Shown here in pieces: positions 59,303 to 64,000 of a DNA stretch of 64,000 nucleotides. The stretch's first letter is position 1. The number at the start of each line of letters is the position of its first letter. Source of the stretch: Holophagales bacterium. GTDB lineage: Bacteria; Acidobacteriota; Thermoanaerobaculia; Multivoradales; Multivoraceae. A model generated the notes under the pieces. The model was not told where the DNA came from and did not search any database. It saw only the letters and a program-made list of their open reading frames with translations. The position numbers and the translations under genes were made by a program. The DNA lies in assembly GCA_009843505.1 (NCBI GenBank), contig VYDI01000032.1:23800-87799 (forward strand), read 5' to 3'.

Positions 59303-59914
59303 GTGAAGAGCTTCGAGTTGATGCCGCGTTTCCAGAACGCGGTGGCGGGGTTCGATCTGTTCCACCGGGAGGACCCGGCGACGGCGACGGTGGACGGCGA
59401 ACGGGTGCCGCGGGAGTTGGCGTACTCGCGACGGATGGCTGCCTGGGTCGAACGGCTCGATCCGGAGGCCGGTGAGATTCTGCTGCTCGCGGCCCACTGC
59501 CAGCACCTGCGCCGTTTCAGCCTGCCGCGGACGGACTATCCCGATGGGCGCAAGGGCTACCTCGCCTGGCGGCGCGCGGCCGCGCTGGAACATGCCAGGC
59601 TTGCGGGCGCCGTGCTGCGCGATGCGGGCTACCGCCGGGAGCAGATGGAACGGGTCCAGAACCTCGTGCTGAAGCGCGCGGGCCGGAGTGCGGCCGCCGA
59701 GGCGCAGACTCTGGAGGACGCGGCCTGCCTGGTGTTCCTGGAGCACGATCTGGAGGCGCTGGCCGGCCGTTTGGGAGCGGACAAGACGGCGGAAGTGCTC
59801 GCCAGGACCTGGCCCAAGATGTCGGTCGCCGGCCGCGACGCCGCGGCGGCACTGGAACTGAAGCCGGAACTGCGGGCGCTCGTCGAGCGCGCCGTAAAGC
59901 GGACGCCATCCTGA
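59303..59914 (+). CDS. DUF4202 domain protein
   Basis: This 203-residue helical protein matches DUF4202: FHREDPATATVDGERVPREL, LAAHCQHLRRFSLPRTDYPD, GRKGYLAWRRAAALEHARLA and LEDAACLVFLEHDLEALA. His and Asp residues in these motifs suggest a metal site, but the function is unknown. It starts with GTG immediately after the MBL stop and points towards the sulfite-reductase unit on the other strand, a neighbourhood I believe recurs for this family. Confidence 0.83.
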   Translation: MKSFELMPRFQNAVAGFDLFHREDPATATVDGERVPRELAYSRRMAAWVERLDPEAGEILLLAAHCQHLRRFSLPRTDYPDGRKGYLAWRRAAALEHARLAGAVLRDAGYRREQMERVQNLVLKRAGRSAAAEAQTLEDAACLVFLEHDLEALAGRLGADKTAEVLARTWPKMSVAGRDAAAALELKPELRALVERAVKRTPS

Positions 59915-59941
59915 CCGCCGGCTTCCGGACCCCCTGCCGCG

Positions 59942-60528
59942 TCAGCCGGTTCTAAGCGTCAGCCGCTCGCGGGGCTCCCCGATTCGCTTCACCTCGACCG
60001 GTGCATCGCCATCGCGGACGCCGGCTTCGGCCAGCGCCCGCCGGAAGGCGCCGGAGAGCGTCAGGGCCGTCTCCTCGTCGGAAGGAACCAGCCGGTCGTT
60101 GACCCGCAACTCGAGCCTGTGGCGGTCGAAGGCGACCCGGCCGCCAAGCTGAGGCTCGGCCTCGATCAGGTCGCAGGCGCGGAAGGCGCAGTCGAGCAAC
60201 GACCGAAGCCGGTGGTCGAGGCTGCCGATACTCGCGAGCTCCGCTCCGGATTCGTGGCGTCGGCTGTAGAGCAGGCCCGGCTCGCCCCGGCTCAGATCGT
60301 ACGCGTAGATCGCGTCGTGGCCCACGAGCAGCACGCCCGGTCCCTCGTGGACGTGGCTGTAGTCGGCGACGTCGATCAGGAGTTCGGGCAGAACCCGCTC
60401 CGTGATCCAGCGGTGAAAGACCGGAATGAACTCCTCCGGCTCCGCCGCCGACGTGCCCCTGGCGAGAACCTTCAGGTCCAGCTTGACCAGATGGTCCAGG
60501 GTGTGGCCCTGTGCGCCTTCCATGTCCA

Positions 60529-60529
<1 letters not shown>
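59942..60529 (-). CDS. Hypothetical protein coupled to sulfite/nitrite reductase
   Basis: I do not recognise this 195-residue soluble protein. It contains HTLDHLVKLDLKVLARG, FHRWITERVLPELLIDVADY, GVLLVGHDAIYAYDLSRGEP and a C-terminal FRRALAEAGVRDGD. ATG 60529 overlaps the reductase stop by one base (TGATG on the minus strand), so it is translated with the reductase and may be an accessory protein for it. Confidence 0.72.
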
Positions 60530-62826
<2,297 letters not shown>

Positions 62827-63021
62827 CGGTCGGTTCTCGCTTGCTTGTTCGGGGTCGGCCGGCTACCTCGGAGTAACGGGTTCGGTTGTGGCCAGCGTAT
62901 TCGTGAGCAGTTTGGTCACATTAGTCACCATTCTACGCATTTCCGGCGCCAAACGTTGCGGCGGGAGGCGCGGGGAGCGGCCGGTGGCCGCGGACCCGAG
63001 CTGCCGCTCGCCCGTTTGCGG

Positions 63022-63900
63022 CTACATCAAATCCCGGAAGTGCACCGGCGCGGGGAAGTCGGCGGAGGCGGCGCGGATCTTCTCGCCGATCGCGGCGACG
63101 TCCCACGGATCCTGGTCGTTCGGCCGGCTGGCGATTTCGAGCGACTGCCAGGCCAGGAGCGACACCTTGTTGCCGCCGACCGCGAAGATGCGGCCCGTGA
63201 TGTCGGCGGCGTCGTCGGTGCAGAGCCAGACAACGGCCGGCGACACCTTCTCCGGCGCCAGCGGCTCGGCGGTCGTCTCCGGCATGATGTCTTCCGTCAG
63301 GCGGGACCAGGCTGCGGGAGCGAGGAGGTTCACCGTCACGCCGTACTTGGCGCCCTCGAGCGCCAGACAGCGCATGAAGCCGGCCATCCCGGCCTTCGCG
63401 GCGCCGTAGTTCGTCTGGCCGAAGTTGCCGAGCAGGCCGGAAGTCGAGCTCGTCATGATGATCCGGCCGCCGGACTCCTGTTCGATCATCTGGTCGTAGG
63501 CGGCCTTCGTGACCAGGTAGGTGCCGCGGAGGTGCACGTCGAGGACGATGTCCCACATCTCGTCGGTCATGTTCTTGAACGACTTGTCGCGCAGGATGCC
63601 GGCGTTGTTGATTGCGATGTCGAGCTTGCCGAACTCGTCGACGGCGCGCTGGACCATCGCCCGGGCGGCATCGCCGTCCGAGACCGAGCCGTAGTCGGCG
63701 ACCGCCTGGCCGCCCGCGTCGCGGATCTCCTGGGCCACCTGGTCGGCCATCGTGGTGCCGGCGCCGGTGCCGTCCCGCGCTCCGCCCAGATCGTTGACCA
63801 CGACCGCGGCGCCTTCCTGCGCCAGGAGCAACGCGTGGGTGCGGCCGAGGCCGCCCCCAGCGCCGGTAACGAGTGCGACCTTTCCGTCGAGCAGTCCCAT
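63022..63900 (-). CDS. Short-chain dehydrogenase/reductase, 3-hydroxyacyl type
   Basis: This 292-residue SDR has GLLDGKVALVTGAGGGLGRTH (TGxxxGxG cofactor site), LDIAINNAG, catalytic Ser in MTSSTSGLLG and YGAAK (Tyr and Lys). The extra C-terminal region and 'ITGRIFAVGG' are typical of acyl-CoA or steroid-type hydroxy dehydrogenases rather than FabG. ATG 63900. The remaining 100 bases to the window end hold no gene I can support. Confidence 0.9.
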   Translation of the reverse strand: MGLLDGKVALVTGAGGGLGRTHALLLAQEGAAVVVNDLGGARDGTGAGTTMADQVAQEIRDAGGQAVADYGSVSDGDAARAMVQRAVDEFGKLDIAINNAGILRDKSFKNMTDEMWDIVLDVHLRGTYLVTKAAYDQMIEQESGGRIIMTSSTSGLLGNFGQTNYGAAKAGMAGFMRCLALEGAKYGVTVNLLAPAAWSRLTEDIMPETTAEPLAPEKVSPAVVWLCTDDAADITGRIFAVGGNKVSLLAWQSLEIASRPNDQDPWDVAAIGEKIRAASADFPAPVHFRDLM

Positions 63901-64000
63901 GATGCGTATCCCTTCCTTCGTCTCTTCTTGTTTCGCTGTGCCGAAGCGCGCGAAGTCTAGCCCGATTGGGCCTCGGTTGCTGCCGCCTCCGGTGTCGCCG

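Overview
This is a GC-rich, densely packed bacterial chromosome segment with about 57 protein genes on both strands. It has no rRNA or tRNA, no CRISPR array, no transposase and no phage module that I can see. Many genes are joined by 1-4 nt stop/start overlaps (ATGA, GTGA, TTGA), so translational coupling is common. The mix of secreted sulfatases, PQQ-type propellers, a GMC oxidoreductase with a gluconate-dehydrogenase subunit 3 partner, F420-type oxidoreductase, several sodium:solute symporters and acyl-CoA ligases, plus a tetratricopeptide protein of a type I associate with Acidobacteriota, suggests a heterotrophic Acidobacteriota-like bacterium, possibly marine. This lineage call is an inference from protein style, not from a marker gene.

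Layout. 1-4.6 kb: partial sulfatase, then an OLD-like AAA/TOPRIM ATPase coupled to a second sulfatase. 4.7-10 kb: crotonase, a gamma-glutamyltransferase-like Ntn protein and the molybdate uptake operon modABC. 10-19.5 kb: M16 protease, acetoacetyl-CoA synthetase, DoxX protein, two tandem PQQ-like propellers, a deacetylase-fold enzyme and an HPF-like protein. 19.5-21.7 kb: a 35-bp inverted-repeat element followed by two overlapping HNH endonuclease genes, a candidate restriction locus. 21.9-30 kb: TPR proteins, LLM oxidoreductase, PLP beta-lyase, DUF1570-like peptidase and a metallo-beta-lactamase-fold lipoprotein. 30-36 kb: GMC oxidoreductase pair, then acyl-CoA ligase and MaoC-like protein. 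36-41.5 kb: a minus-strand operon with a symporter, a TIM-barrel epimerase and a propeller/alpha-toroid protein. 41.5-42.2 kb: PIN/Phd toxin-antitoxin pair.

43.9-47.6 kb holds the most striking locus. A UGSC-family gene is read through an in-frame TGA (44177-44179) as selenocysteine. A perfect 9-bp hairpin with a GTC apical loop lies 10 nt downstream, as expected for a bacterial SECIS element. The gene is coupled by overlaps to a sialidase-like propeller and a sodium:solute symporter. Read conventionally it looks like two broken ORFs.

47.6-64 kb: acyl-CoA synthetase, SMUG-type uracil-DNA glycosylase, serine hydrolase, SMP-30/symporter/amidase cluster, epoxide hydrolase, outer-membrane barrel, an SDR, a second MBL lipoprotein, a DUF4202 protein, a siroheme sulfite/nitrite reductase with a small partner, and a final SDR. 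A REP-like palindromic repeat family (five copies found by eye) lies between genes in the first 25 kb.
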